This document shows, one piece after another, positions 33,235 through 41,936 of a DNA stretch of 64,000 nt. The position numbers and the translations under genes are program-made. The notes beneath the pieces were generated by a model, which did not search any database, was not told the origin of the DNA, and saw only the letters and a list, made by a program, of their open reading frames with translations. Location of the stretch: the NCBI GenBank assembly GCA_009917445.1, contig QZEE01000012.1, positions 41,163 through 105,162 on the forward strand, given 5' to 3'. Origin of the DNA: a bacterium D16-76 (GTDB taxonomy: Bacteria; Bacillota; Clostridia; Oscillospirales; Acutalibacteraceae). Position 1 is the stretch's first letter, and each line of letters starts with the position of its first letter.

Positions 33235-34404
33235 ATGCCTTTTGAAGTTGATAATCTGCTGGATGAAACCCCACAGACCATAAAAGTCGTCGGCGTGGGC
33301 GGTGGCGGCGGCAATGCCGTAAACCGCATTGCCAGCGCGGGCGTGCGCAGTGTAGAGCTGGTGTGCATGAACACCGACAAGCAGGCTTTGCAGCGCTCCC
33401 AGGCGTCGGTAAAGGTACAGCTGGGCGAAAAGCTTACAAGCGGCCGGGGCGCGGGCTCGAAGCCGGAAATTGGTGAGAAGGCGGCGGAGGAAAGCCGGGA
33501 AATGATCACCAATGTGCTGAAGGACGCGGATATGGTCTTTATTACCGCCGGCATGGGCGGCGGCACCGGCACTGGCGCGGCGCCTATTGTGGCGCGCATT
33601 GCCCGGGAGCTGGGGGCCCTTACGGTGGGTATCGTCACAAAGCCCTTTGCCTTTGAGGGGCGCAGGCGCATGGAACAGGCCGAGCAGGGCATTGCCGCTT
33701 TGCGGGAGCATGTGGATTCGTTGGTGGTCATCCCCAACGAGCGGTTGAAGCTTGTCAGCGAGGAGCGCATTACGCTGGCCAACGCTTTTATCATTGCCGA
33801 CGATGTGCTGCGCCAGGGCGTGCAGAGCATTTCCGATTTAATCCAGCTGCCCGGCATTGTCAACTTGGATTTCGAGGACGTGAAGTCCGTTATGCAGAAC
33901 GCGGGCTACGCCCATATGGGCACCGGCCACGCCGGCGGCAAGGACAAAGCGGCCCAGGCAGCTATGGCGGCTATTTCCAGCCCCTTGCTGGAAACCAAGA
34001 TTTCGGGGGCCAAAGGGGTCATTATCAATATCACTTCTTCGCCGGACATTGCCTTGGACGAGATCGATACGGCTTCCCAGATTGTTACCGAGCGGGCCCA
34101 TGCGGACGCCAACATTATTTGGGGCGCTACCTTCGACGAGAACATGGACGACGAGATGAACGTTACCGTTATTGCCACGGGTTTCGAAGGCATGAACGGC
34201 GAGCGGCCTAAAGCAGCCCTGGATTTGGATTTGGACGAGGATTTTTTGGGCAATAACCCGGCAGCGGCCCCTGCGCCCGCGCCGGTCACGACCCGTACGC
34301 CGGCTTCGCCGACCCGTTCGGCGGTGCAGCCCCGGGTAGACCCTACGGTCATTGACGACGACGATACCTTTACGGATATTATGTCGATTTTTAACCGCAA
34401 GTAA
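33235..34404 (+). CDS. ftsZ: Cell division protein FtsZ
   Basis: Tubulin-like GTPase that forms the Z ring. 389 residues. GTP-binding [11 protein letters not shown] near 22, the tubulin signature [11 protein letters not shown] near 107-117 and the T7-loop region [15 protein letters not shown] near 207 are all present. The C-terminal linker is Pro/Ala/Thr-rich (about 335-370) and the conserved C-terminal peptide is the acidic/hydrophobic [23 protein letters not shown] precedes the ATG. It is not within a mraZ-mraW-fts cluster here. Confidence 0.98.
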   Translation: MPFEVDNLLDETPQTIKVVGVGGGGGNAVNRIASAGVRSVELVCMNTDKQALQRSQASVKVQLGEKLTSGRGAGSKPEIGEKAAEESREMITNVLKDADMVFITAGMGGGTGTGAAPIVARIARELGALTVGIVTKPFAFEGRRRMEQAEQGIAALREHVDSLVVIPNERLKLVSEERITLANAFIIADDVLRQGVQSISDLIQLPGIVNLDFEDVKSVMQNAGYAHMGTGHAGGKDKAAQAAMAAISSPLLETKISGAKGVIINITSSPDIALDEIDTASQIVTERAHADANIIWGATFDENMDDEMNVTVIATGFEGMNGERPKAALDLDLDEDFLGNNPAAAPAPAPVTTRTPASPTRSAVQPRVDPTVIDDDDTFTDIMSIFNRK

Positions 34405-34532
34405 AGGCGGGCTGCATATTCCCTTTTGGGGCTTGCGGGGCCTTTGGGCCGCCGCAGGTAACCCCAGGCAGGTTTTTGTGCCTGGTCTGTGGCTTGTGGA
34501 TAGATGCTGTTATTTTTGAGGAGGATGGCGCT

Positions 34533-34919
34533 ATGGGCGTTTTGAAGGGTGTACATCACATTGCGGTGAAGCCGACTAAAGAGAAATATGGCCAGACGGT
34601 AGATTTGTATACCGGTGTGCTGGGCATGGAAGTCAAGATGAAGTGGGGCGACCCGGAGTACCCCTGCCTGATGGTCTCCTGCGGGGACAACACCTGTATG
34701 GAGATTTTATGCGGCGAGGCAGAGGCACCGGCTGGGGGGCCCTTAGCCCACATTGCTTTTGCCACGGACAAGGTGGACGAGATTATTGCCGCTGTGCGGG
34801 AGAAGGGCTATGAGGTCACCAAGGAGCCTGCGGATCTAGAACTGGGCGGCATGCCGATCCGGATCGCGTTCTTTATGGGGCCCACCCATGAGGAGATTGA
34901 GCTTTTCTGGGAGAAATAA
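34533..34919 (+). CDS. VOC (glyoxalase-like) family protein, second
   Basis: 128 residues: GVHHIAVKPTKEKYGQTVDL with the first metal His, then GPLAHIAFATDKVDEIIAAV and the terminal HEEIELFWEK with the last Glu ligand. It is distinct from the VOC gene at 31170. The ATG at 34533 has GAGGAGG upstream. A lactoylglutathione-lyase-like or methylmalonyl-CoA-epimerase-like role is possible; substrate unknown. Confidence 0.87.
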   Translation: MGVLKGVHHIAVKPTKEKYGQTVDLYTGVLGMEVKMKWGDPEYPCLMVSCGDNTCMEILCGEAEAPAGGPLAHIAFATDKVDEIIAAVREKGYEVTKEPADLELGGMPIRIAFFMGPTHEEIELFWEK

Positions 34920-34934
34920 GTTTTTGCTGATGTT

Positions 34935-34976
34935 GGCGGCCCACAGCGGTTGGTGGTGGGCCGCCTGCTTCTTTTT
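34935..34976 (+). terminator. Terminator after the second VOC gene
   Basis: GGCGGCCCAC (34935-34944) pairs with GTGGGCCGCC (34956-34965), 10 base pairs, followed by TGCTTCTTTTT. The next gene starts at 34989, so it may be an attenuator. Confidence 0.75.
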
Positions 34977-34988
34977 GGGGGTGGAGGC

Positions 34989-35609
34989 GTGAAGGTCGGC
35001 GTAATACAGGGGAGCTCGCAGGCGGGGAAGAATGGGGTGCTTTTCCGCTGCACCCAGCAGGCCGCAGGGCCTTTGGGGCACGAGGTGGTAAACTTCGGGG
35101 CCTTCCCTGGGGAGGCGGAGGCGTACTCTTATGTGGAGACAGCGGTGCTGGTCAGCATGCTGCTGGTAAGCGGCGCGGTAGATTTCGTGGTGACCGGGTG
35201 TTCCTCGGGCCAGGGGATGATGCTTTGCTGCAACAGCCTGCCCGGGGTGCTGTGCGGGTACGTGCCCACGCCCCAGGACGCTTTCCTGTTTGGGCGGATA
35301 AACGGCGGCAACGCGGCTTCCCTGCCGCTGGGCCTGGGCTTTGGCTGGCTGGGGGAGCTGAATTTGCAGTATACCCTGGAAAAGCTTTTTGCCGGGGATT
35401 TTGGCTGCGGCTACCCGCCGGAGGAGGCGGGGCGCAAGCGCAGGGACACGGCGCTAGTAAAGGAGCTGGGGGCCATTACCAAAGGCGGGGCCGAGTGCTT
35501 TGCCAGGTACCCGGCGGGGCTTATGGAAAAAGCCCGGAAGAGGAAGAATGTGATGGAATACATCCGGCAATATGGGGATGGGACAGGAGTGCTTTGGAAT
35601 GGATATTAG
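34989..35609 (+). CDS. RpiB/LacA/LacB-family sugar-phosphate isomerase
   Basis: 206 residues, longer than classic RpiB (about 150). The family core is visible: VKVGVIQGSSQAGKNGVLFR at the start, DFVVTGCSSGQGMMLCCNSL near 68, then GYVPTPQDAFLFGRINGGNA. The active-site loop reads TGCSSGQG where most relatives have TGCGTGxG, so catalysis may be altered. The GTG start at 34989 has GGAGG five bases upstream. The end overlaps the fumarase beta start by 11 bases. Confidence 0.82.
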   Translation: MKVGVIQGSSQAGKNGVLFRCTQQAAGPLGHEVVNFGAFPGEAEAYSYVETAVLVSMLLVSGAVDFVVTGCSSGQGMMLCCNSLPGVLCGYVPTPQDAFLFGRINGGNAASLPLGLGFGWLGELNLQYTLEKLFAGDFGCGYPPEEAGRKRRDTALVKELGAITKGGAECFARYPAGLMEKARKRKNVMEYIRQYGDGTGVLWNGY

Positions 35610-36123
35610 GCTGAACACCAGCGAATTGAAGGAAAAGGCCCGGGAGCTTCGGGCGGGGCAGCGGGTGCTGCTGTCGGGGGTGGCGTACACCAGCCGGGAC
35701 GCGGCCCACAAGCGGATTTGTGAGATGCTGGACAGGGGCGAGGAGCCACCCTATCCCTTAGAGGGGGCGGCCATCTACTACGCGGGGCCTACGCCTGCGC
35801 CGGAGGGGCTGGCTATTGGGTCCTGCGGGCCCACCACCAGCGGGCGCATGGACCCTTACGCCCCCCGGCTTTTAGATCTGGGCCTGGCGTGCATGATCGG
35901 CAAGGGCAAGCGCAGCGCAGAGGTCTGCCAGGCCATCCAGCGCAACGGCGCGGTGTATTTGTGCGCGGTCGGCGGGGCGGGGGCTTTGGCGGCCCGGTGC
36001 ATTACCGAGGCCCAGGTCATAGCCTTTGAGGACCTGGGGTGCGAATCAATAAAAAGGCTGGTGCTGAAGGATTTCCCGCTGATCGTGGCCATAGACTGCG
36101 CCGGGGGGAATATTTTGATGTAG
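35599..36123 (+). CDS. fumB: Class I fumarate hydratase, beta subunit
   Basis: C-terminal half of the two-subunit 4Fe-4S fumarase, 174 residues. SGVAYTSRDAAHKRICEML near 28, the YYAGPTPAPEGLAIGSCGPT block near 63, TSGRMDPYAPRLLD near 82 and MIGKGKRSAEV near 102 are the family signatures. The start ATG 35599 lies inside the end of the isomerase gene. The alpha subunit is 21 kb away at 13616-14455, an unusual split. Confidence 0.92.
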   Translation: MDIRLNTSELKEKARELRAGQRVLLSGVAYTSRDAAHKRICEMLDRGEEPPYPLEGAAIYYAGPTPAPEGLAIGSCGPTTSGRMDPYAPRLLDLGLACMIGKGKRSAEVCQAIQRNGAVYLCAVGGAGALAARCITEAQVIAFEDLGCESIKRLVLKDFPLIVAIDCAGGNILM

Positions 36124-36161
36124 GGTACGTATAATCTCAAGGTGCGGGAAGGGGGCTGCAT

Positions 36162-37325
36162 ATGGACGGCTTTATGCGTTTTTTCGTGAAAGGGTATGGG
36201 CGTTTTGACGACCCCCAGGTACGGCGGGACGCCGGGAAGGCGGCAGGGGCCGTAGGGGTGGCCACCAACCTGCTGCTGTTTGCGGGGAAGCTTATAGCGG
36301 GGCTTTTGTCCCACAGCGTGGGCGTGCTGGCAGACGCGGTGAACAATTTGACGGATTCGGGGTCTTCCATCCTCATGCTGGTGGGGTTCCGGCTGGCGGG
36401 CAAGCCGGCTGACGAAAAGCACCCCTTTGGCCATGCGCGGATGGAATACCTGTGCGGGGTAACGGTGTCTTTTATTGTGCTGTTTTTGGGCCTGCAGCTG
36501 GGCCTTACGTCCATAGGGAAGATATGGGAGCCGGAAGAGACCGTGTTTACGCCGTTAACTCTGGGGATTTTAGTGGCCTCGGTGCTGGTGAAGCTGTGGC
36601 AGTTTCTGTTTTATAAGACGGTGGGGGGGAAGCTTTCCAGCGAGGCCCTGTGCGCTACCGGTGATGACAGCCGCAACGACGTGGTCTCGACCCTGGTGGT
36701 GCTGGTGGGGGCGGTGGTCACCCGGGTAAGCGGCTACAATTTAGATGGCTTTTTAGGGCTGGCCGTGGCGGTGTTCATTACGGTTTCCGGGTTTAAGCTG
36801 ATTCTCGAGACCGGCGGGCCCCTGCTGGGCATGGCCCCGGACCCGGAACTGGTGAAGGCCATCCACCGGCGCATTTTGTCTTATGAGGGCGTCATTGGGC
36901 TGCACGACCTGGCGGTGCACAATTATGGGGCGGGGCAATGCTTTGCCTCGGTCCATTGCGAGGTGCCCGCAGAGACGGACATCCTGGTGAGCCATGACAT
37001 CATCGACAACATAGAGCGGGATTTTTTGGAGCAGGAGAACATCCACCTGGTCATCCATTTAGACCCGGTGGTCACCAGCGACCCCCGCACCAACGCCCTC
37101 TATGCCCAGGTGCGGGAGAGGGTGGCCGCCGTTTGCCCAGAGGCGGGCATCCATGACTTCCGGGTGGTATGGGGGGTCACCCACTCGAACATTGTCTTTG
37201 ACGCGGCGGTGCCGTACTCCTTGCAGGTTTCAGACGGGGAAGTGAAGGCGCTGGTGGCCGGGGCGGTAGGCAAGCTGGACCCTTCGTACCGGGTCGTGGT
37301 GAACGTGGACCGGGAGAGCCGGTAA
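36162..37325 (+). CDS. Cation diffusion facilitator family transporter
   Basis: 387 residues: about six membrane spans then a cytoplasmic metal-binding domain. HSVGVLADAVNNLTDSGSS near 55 holds the first HxxxD-like zinc site and HPFGHARMEYL near 87 the cytosolic cap motif; DDSRNDVVST near 168 holds the second site. Exports divalent metals (Zn, Mn, Fe or Co) by proton exchange. The C-terminal extension from about 300 is longer than in minimal CDF proteins. GGAAGGGGG precedes the ATG. Confidence 0.92.
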   Translation: MDGFMRFFVKGYGRFDDPQVRRDAGKAAGAVGVATNLLLFAGKLIAGLLSHSVGVLADAVNNLTDSGSSILMLVGFRLAGKPADEKHPFGHARMEYLCGVTVSFIVLFLGLQLGLTSIGKIWEPEETVFTPLTLGILVASVLVKLWQFLFYKTVGGKLSSEALCATGDDSRNDVVSTLVVLVGAVVTRVSGYNLDGFLGLAVAVFITVSGFKLILETGGPLLGMAPDPELVKAIHRRILSYEGVIGLHDLAVHNYGAGQCFASVHCEVPAETDILVSHDIIDNIERDFLEQENIHLVIHLDPVVTSDPRTNALYAQVRERVAAVCPEAGIHDFRVVWGVTHSNIVFDAAVPYSLQVSDGEVKALVAGAVGKLDPSYRVVVNVDRESR

Positions 37326-37358
37326 GGGAAAGGCTGGGAAAAAAATTTGCGCGGCCTC

Positions 37359-37387
37359 TTGACAATCCCGCTGGGGATGTGTATGAT
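37359..37387 (+). promoter_or_regulatory. Promoter of the T-box transcript
   Basis: Consensus TTGACA (37359-37364), 17-base spacer, TATGAT (37382-37387). Confidence 0.82.
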
Positions 37388-37393
37388 AGGGGT

Positions 37394-37690
37394 ATGCTTT
37401 TTTAAAACCTATAAGAAAAAGGCTGTGACGAAGACGGCGGGGCTGCCCCCCCTTTCAGAGAGCCGGCGGTTGGTGCGAGCCGGCAGGAGGGCGCTGGGCG
37501 CTTATCCCTTCTGAGCCGGGGGCCCGAAACCGTTTGGCAGTAGGCGCCCCCCGCGTAGGCTGCGTTAGTGCACAGGGCTTGCTTGAGCCCGCTAAGGGGC
37601 GCGAAAGCGCAAGATGAGTGGTACCGCGGATTTGTTTACAGGTCCGTCTCATAGAAGGGACATAGCCTTCTGTGGGGCGGGCTTTTTTAG
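37394..37690 (+). ncRNA. T-box leader with terminator
   Basis: A tRNA-sensing transcription attenuator. Stem I is marked by GACGAAGAC, the AGAGAG bulge and the GGTTGGTGCGAG apical loop (about 37458-37480). The T-box itself, GATGAGTGGTACCGCGG, is at about 37613-37629. The terminator is a 15-base-pair stem (CCGTCTCATAGAAGG with its partner ending GGGGCGGG) followed by TTTTTT near 37690. The bulge TGGT pairs with a tRNA ending ACCA, so the discriminator base is A. The specifier cannot be fixed by eye: CTT (Leu) and TAT (Tyr) both lie in the GGGCGCTTATCCC segment. A nearby TGG is disfavoured because bacterial tRNA-Trp has G73. Confidence 0.92.
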
Positions 37691-37731
37691 TCCCGGCAAA
37701 GGCCGGGGAAAAGTGGAAAGGAGCCGATGGC

Positions 37732-40023
37732 ATGGAAAGGACAGATTTGAAAACACAGCTGGCAGAGGTGGCGGAGCGTATCCGCACCATGCGGGAGATC
37801 ATGGGGCTTTCCGAGGAGGAAATGGCCAGGTGTACGGGCATCTCCAAAGAGGAGTACCAGGAGTGCGAGCGGGGCGGGCGGGACTTTAGCTTTACCTTTA
37901 TCTACAAGTGCGCCGGGCGGTTTGCCATTGACCCTACGGACTTGATCAAGGGTGTGAGCCCTACCCTGTCCAGCTACACGGTGTCCCGCAAGGGGGACGG
38001 GCTGCCCATTACCCGGCGGCAGGGGTTTAAATACCTGAACAAAGCCCCGCTGTTTAAAAACAAGACGGCTGAGCCCTTTTACGTCACCATGCCTTACTCA
38101 GAGGCCGAGCAGAAGGTGGCCATTAAGCTTTCTACCCATGTGGGGCAGGAGTTTGACATTATCATCAAAGGCGCCATGAAGGTGCAGGTAGGCAGCCACA
38201 CCGAGGTCTTGTACCCCGGGGACACCATCTATTACAATTCGGCCACGCCCCACGGCATGATCGCGGTGGGGGGCGAGGACTGCGAATTTTACGCCCTGGT
38301 GCTGAAGGGGCCAGAGGAATTTGCCCAGGCCAAAGACGAGGACCGGTTCCAGAAACTTATTGACGCCAAAAAAGCCCGCAAGGACCGGGAGACCGTGTCG
38401 GATGCCTTTGTGCAGACCGAGCTGGACGAAAACGGCATTTTGAAGGCCATACGCTTTACAGACGAAGAGAAGTTCAACTTCGGCTTTGACATAGTGGACG
38501 CCATTGCCCAAAAGAGCCCGGATAAGCTGGCTATGCTGCATATTTCCCGGGACAAGGCAGAGCGGCGGTTCACCTTTGGGGACATGAGCCGGTGGAGCGC
38601 CAAGACCGCCAATTATTTGGAGAGCCTGGGCATAAAGCGGGGGGACCGGGTAATGGTGGTGCTGAAACGGCATTACCAGTTCTGGTTTGTGATTACGGCC
38701 CTGCACAAGATGGGGGCGGTGGTGATACCGGCCACCAACCTTTTAATGGAGCACGACTTTGACTACCGCTTTAAGGCGGCGGGGGTAAAGGCCATCCTTT
38801 GTACTGCGGACGGGCAGGTGGCCGAGGAAGCCCATAAGGCGGCGGAAAGCTGCGGGGTGGAGCTAAAGATCATGGTAGGGGGGGGCCGCTTGGGCTGGCA
38901 CGACTTTGACAAAGAAGTGGAGGCTTTCCCGGACACATACGAGAGGAAAGCGGACGGGCCCTGCGGCAGCGACCCCATGCTGATGTTCTTTACCTCAGGC
39001 ACCACAGGGTACCCGAAAATCGCCCAGCACAGCTATAAGTACGCTTTGGGGCATTATATCACCGCCAAGTATTGGCACAACGTGAACCCGGACGGCCTGC
39101 ATTTTACCATTTCAGACACAGGCTGGGGCAAGGCGTTGTGGGGGAAATATTATGGCCAGTGGATGAACGAGGCGGCGGTTTTCACCTATGACTTCGACAA
39201 GTTTGACGCCCACGACATTTTACCCATGTTCGCCAAGTACCAGATCACCACCTTCTGCGCGCCGCCCACCATGTACCGGTTTTTTATCAAGGAGGACTTA
39301 AGCCGGTACGACCTGTCTTCCCTTGAATACTCTACTACAGCCGGGGAGGCCCTGAACCCCGAGGTATACGAGCAATGGAAGCGGGCCACAGGCCTGCCGC
39401 TGATGGAGGGCTTTGGGCAGACCGAGACGACCCTTTCCATCTATAACCCCGTGGGCACGGTGCCCAAAACCGGCTCCATGGGTGTGCCCAGCCCCTTGTA
39501 CGATGTAGACATCGTACTGCCCGACGGCGCCCCCGCGCCTTTGGGAGAGACCGGGGAGATCGTGATACGCACAGACAAGGGCGCGCCCTGCGGCCTGTTT
39601 ATGGGCTATTATGGCGACGAGGAAAACACAAAGGAGGCCTGGCACGACGGCATGTACCATACCGGCGACACGGCCTGGAAGGACGAGGACGGCTATTACT
39701 GGTATGTAGGGCGCACAGACGACGTGATCAAGTCCAGCGGGTACCGCATTGGGCCGTTTGAGATCGAGAGCGTGATTATGGAACTGCCCTATGTATTGGA
39801 GTGCGCCGTCACCAGCGCCCCAGACCCGGTGCGCGGCCAGGTGGTAAAGGCCTTTGTGGTGTTGACAAAGGGCACAGAGGGCACAGAAGACCTGAAAAAA
39901 GAGATACAGGGCTATGTGAAGAAGCACACGGCCCCTTACAAGTACCCCCGCATTGTAGAGTTCCGGGAGGACCTGCCCAAGACCATCAGCGGCAAGATCC
40001 GGCGGGTGGAGCTGAAGGGCTAA
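37732..40023 (+). CDS. Fusion: XRE helix-turn-helix + cupin + acyl-CoA ligase
   Basis: 763 residues in three parts. Residues about 10-70 are an XRE-type DNA-binding domain (RIRTMREIMGLSEEEMARCT, GISKEEYQECERG). Residues about 115-200 are a cupin (HVGQEFDIIIKGAMKVQVGS; YPGDTIYYNSATPHGM). From about 240 to the end is a full AMP-forming ligase: FFTSGTTGYPKIAQHSYKYA near 417, GFGQTETTLSIYN near 560, YHTGDTAWKDEDGYYWYVGR near 642 and the catalytic Lys in PKTISGKIRRVELKG at the end. The ligase resembles medium-chain/aromatic acyl-CoA synthetases. ATG 37732 has GGAAAGGAG upstream. It lies 42 bases behind a T-box, so expression should rise when an amino acid is scarce. A self-regulating enzyme is possible but unproven. 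Confidence 0.9.
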   Translation: MERTDLKTQLAEVAERIRTMREIMGLSEEEMARCTGISKEEYQECERGGRDFSFTFIYKCAGRFAIDPTDLIKGVSPTLSSYTVSRKGDGLPITRRQGFKYLNKAPLFKNKTAEPFYVTMPYSEAEQKVAIKLSTHVGQEFDIIIKGAMKVQVGSHTEVLYPGDTIYYNSATPHGMIAVGGEDCEFYALVLKGPEEFAQAKDEDRFQKLIDAKKARKDRETVSDAFVQTELDENGILKAIRFTDEEKFNFGFDIVDAIAQKSPDKLAMLHISRDKAERRFTFGDMSRWSAKTANYLESLGIKRGDRVMVVLKRHYQFWFVITALHKMGAVVIPATNLLMEHDFDYRFKAAGVKAILCTADGQVAEEAHKAAESCGVELKIMVGGGRLGWHDFDKEVEAFPDTYERKADGPCGSDPMLMFFTSGTTGYPKIAQHSYKYALGHYITAKYWHNVNPDGLHFTISDTGWGKALWGKYYGQWMNEAAVFTYDFDKFDAHDILPMFAKYQITTFCAPPTMYRFFIKEDLSRYDLSSLEYSTTAGEALNPEVYEQWKRATGLPLMEGFGQTETTLSIYNPVGTVPKTGSMGVPSPLYDVDIVLPDGAPAPLGETGEIVIRTDKGAPCGLFMGYYGDEENTKEAWHDGMYHTGDTAWKDEDGYYWYVGRTDDVIKSSGYRIGPFEIESVIMELPYVLECAVTSAPDPVRGQVVKAFVVLTKGTEGTEDLKKEIQGYVKKHTAPYKYPRIVEFREDLPKTISGKIRRVELKG

Positions 40024-40115
40024 GGTCTTGGGGCTTTGCCCCAAACCCCACAAGCCCTTTTGAAAGAAGGGGAAACATTCCCTGCGGGAAAGTTTGGCCC
40101 TAAAACCAATTTTGT
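40024..40115 (-). repeat. Intergenic modular repeat R1 with internal insertion
   Basis: Minus-oriented: complement reads GGTTTTAGGGCCAAA, then a non-repeat stretch with TTCCCGCAGGGAA, then CTTTCAAAAGGGCTTGTGGG and a TTGGGGC-AAA-GCCCCAA hairpin ending AGACCTT. It starts immediately after the fusion-ligase stop codon. Confidence 0.6.
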
Positions 40116-40130
40116 TGGGAGGGATGAAGG

Positions 40131-40910
40131 ATGATTACCGACAGCTTTGATGACAAGACCCCGGCGATTATAAAGCTGCGGCCAGGGGAAGGGCGGCTGA
40201 AATGCGCGGCCTGCGTCGTGACGTTTTCAGATGTGATCGAGGGGTATGTGCTTTCCCACTACCCATGCCGGGAGTTTGCCCAGGAGCGCAACGCCTGCGG
40301 GCCCACGCCGCTGTATGCTTTGGAGTACAAGGGGGAGACGCTGGCGTTTTATAAGTCGCTGATAGGGGCCCCGGCGGCGGTAGGGCTGTTAGAGGGCGTG
40401 GCTATGCTGGTGGACACCCAGGATTTCGTGGTGTTTGGCGGTGCCGGGTGCCTGGACCGGGAGATCGCCCACGGGAAGGTGATGGTGCCTGTGTGGGCTT
40501 ACCGGGACGAAGGGACGTCGTACCATTACGCGCCGGCGGCAGACCGGATCGATGTGAAAAACCACGGGGCCGTGGAACGGTTTATGGAAAGCAGGGGCAT
40601 CCCTTATGTAGTGGGGGGCACCTGGACTACGGACGCTTTTTTCCGGGAGACAGAGGGGAACTTTGCCAAAAGGAAGGCGGAGGGGTGTATTTCGGTAGAG
40701 ATGGAGTGCGCCGCTTTGCAGGCCATGTGCGATTTCAGGGGATATGGGCTGTACAGCTTCCTTACAAGCGGCGACCTGCTGGACGCGCCGGAATGGGACC
40801 CCCGGGCCCCAGGGGAGGGCTTTGGGGGCACCCAGCACGATGCCACCCACTTTGAAATAGCGGCAGAGCTGGCGTGCTTTGCGGCGGGAGGAACTTATGA
40901 CGGAATATAA
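40131..40910 (+). CDS. Nucleoside phosphorylase (PNP/UDP family)
   Basis: 259 residues. The family features are YALEYKGETLAFYKSLIGAP near 63, FVVFGGAGCLDREIAHGKVM near 103 and SVEMECAALQAMCDFRGYGL near 190, the nucleoside-binding MEC motif. It cleaves nucleosides with phosphate; purine versus pyrimidine cannot be told. The end overlaps the next gene by 14 bases. GGGAGGGATGAAGG precedes the ATG. Confidence 0.9.
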   Translation: MITDSFDDKTPAIIKLRPGEGRLKCAACVVTFSDVIEGYVLSHYPCREFAQERNACGPTPLYALEYKGETLAFYKSLIGAPAAVGLLEGVAMLVDTQDFVVFGGAGCLDREIAHGKVMVPVWAYRDEGTSYHYAPAADRIDVKNHGAVERFMESRGIPYVVGGTWTTDAFFRETEGNFAKRKAEGCISVEMECAALQAMCDFRGYGLYSFLTSGDLLDAPEWDPRAPGEGFGGTQHDATHFEIAAELACFAAGGTYDGI

Positions 40911-41208
40911 CAAGCTGGTGCGGGACAAGATCCCGCAAATCATAGAGGCCCAGGGGGAAGTGCCGGTTACCCGGGTGCTGGCGGACGGGGAGTACCGGAC
41001 GGCTTTGGGAGAAAAGCTCGAAGAGGAAGTGGCGGAATACCGGGAAAGCCATGAGCTTTCTGAGCTGGCGGATATTCTGGAAGTGGTGTACGCCCTTTGT
41101 GAAGCGGACGGCCACACGCTGGGGGAGCTGGCCGACGCGTATGTGCAAAAGCATGAGGCAAGGGGAGGCTTTGCGAAAAGGGTATTCCTTATAGCCAAAA
41201 AACTTTGA
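40897..41208 (+). CDS. MazG-like/PRA-PH nucleotide pyrophosphohydrolase
   Basis: 103 residues. MTEYNKLVRDKIPQIIEAQG opens, the metal-binding KLEEEVAEYRESHELSELAD lies near 45-65 with the ExxE...ExxD pattern, and DILEVVYALCEADG follows. This small all-alpha fold removes unwanted nucleoside triphosphates. Overlap with the nucleoside phosphorylase suggests joint nucleotide housekeeping. GGGAGGAACTT precedes the ATG. Confidence 0.88.
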   Translation: MTEYNKLVRDKIPQIIEAQGEVPVTRVLADGEYRTALGEKLEEEVAEYRESHELSELADILEVVYALCEADGHTLGELADAYVQKHEARGGFAKRVFLIAKKL

Positions 41209-41355
41209 CAAACGCTGTGGGCAGCGCCATTATTTCTGAAAGGAATAATGGGAATACACCCAATTTCCTACCATTGTGTGCAGAGGTAATATCTTAAAAA
41301 TAGTACGGTAAACCTGCCGGGAGGCGGGGTATGATAAGGAAAGAAGGGGTTTTCT

Positions 41356-41931
41356 ATGGAAAACAGCAGCAAGTCCGTATACCGGGTGGCGGCGGTGGGG
41401 GTTTTTGCCGCGCTGGTATTTGTGTCAAACATGGTCAGCATACCCATACCGGTGGCCATTGGGGATGTGAGCCGCATCCATTTGGGCAATATTTTCTGTT
41501 TGCTTTCGGGGTTTGTTCTGGGGCCTGTAGGGGGCGGGCTGGCGGCGGGCATAGGCTCGGCGCTATACGACGTGACGAACCCGGCCTATATTGCCTCGGC
41601 GCCGTTTACCTTTGTGTTTAAATTTTTGCTGGCGGCGGTGTGCGGGTGGGTGGCCTACGCCCGCCACAACCAGGGCGCGAACCACAAGCTGAATATCTTT
41701 GCCGCGGCCGCGGGCAGCGTGACCTATATAGCGCTGTATCTGGGCAAGGCCTTTGTAGAAGGGCTGCTGATTGGCAGCGAGATGGGCGCGGTGCTTACGG
41801 CCGTGGCCACAAAGGCGGCCACGTCTGGCATTAACGGGGCGATTGCGGTAACCGTGTCGGTGCCGCTGTATGCGGTGGTGCGCACGGCTTTAAAAAAGAG
41901 CCGCTTGTTGGATAAGGTGCAGAGGGGGTAA
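41356..41931 (+). CDS. ECF transporter S component
   Basis: 191 residues, about six membrane spans; VGVFAALVFVSNMVSIPIPV opens and IHLGNIFCLLSGFVLGPVGG is near 45, followed by GIGSALYDVTNPAY. Substrate-binding subunit of an energy-coupling-factor vitamin/metabolite importer; the EcfA and EcfT partners are not in the window. The vitamin is not evident, and no riboswitch is recognised upstream, although a TATGAT -10 box lies at 41330. A hairpin of CCATTATT and AATAATGG is near 41230. Confidence 0.86.
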   Translation: MENSSKSVYRVAAVGVFAALVFVSNMVSIPIPVAIGDVSRIHLGNIFCLLSGFVLGPVGGGLAAGIGSALYDVTNPAYIASAPFTFVFKFLLAAVCGWVAYARHNQGANHKLNIFAAAAGSVTYIALYLGKAFVEGLLIGSEMGAVLTAVATKAATSGINGAIAVTVSVPLYAVVRTALKKSRLLDKVQRG

Positions 41932-41936
41932 ACCAG

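Noticed and set aside
37460..37560. TGG as tryptophan specifier in the T-box
   Set aside because: The antiterminator bulge TGGT calls for a tRNA with A73, while bacterial tRNA-Trp normally has G73; position in the specifier loop is also doubtful.
41209..41355. Riboswitch before the ECF S component
   Set aside because: A small hairpin is present but no known aptamer pattern was found; not enough to call.
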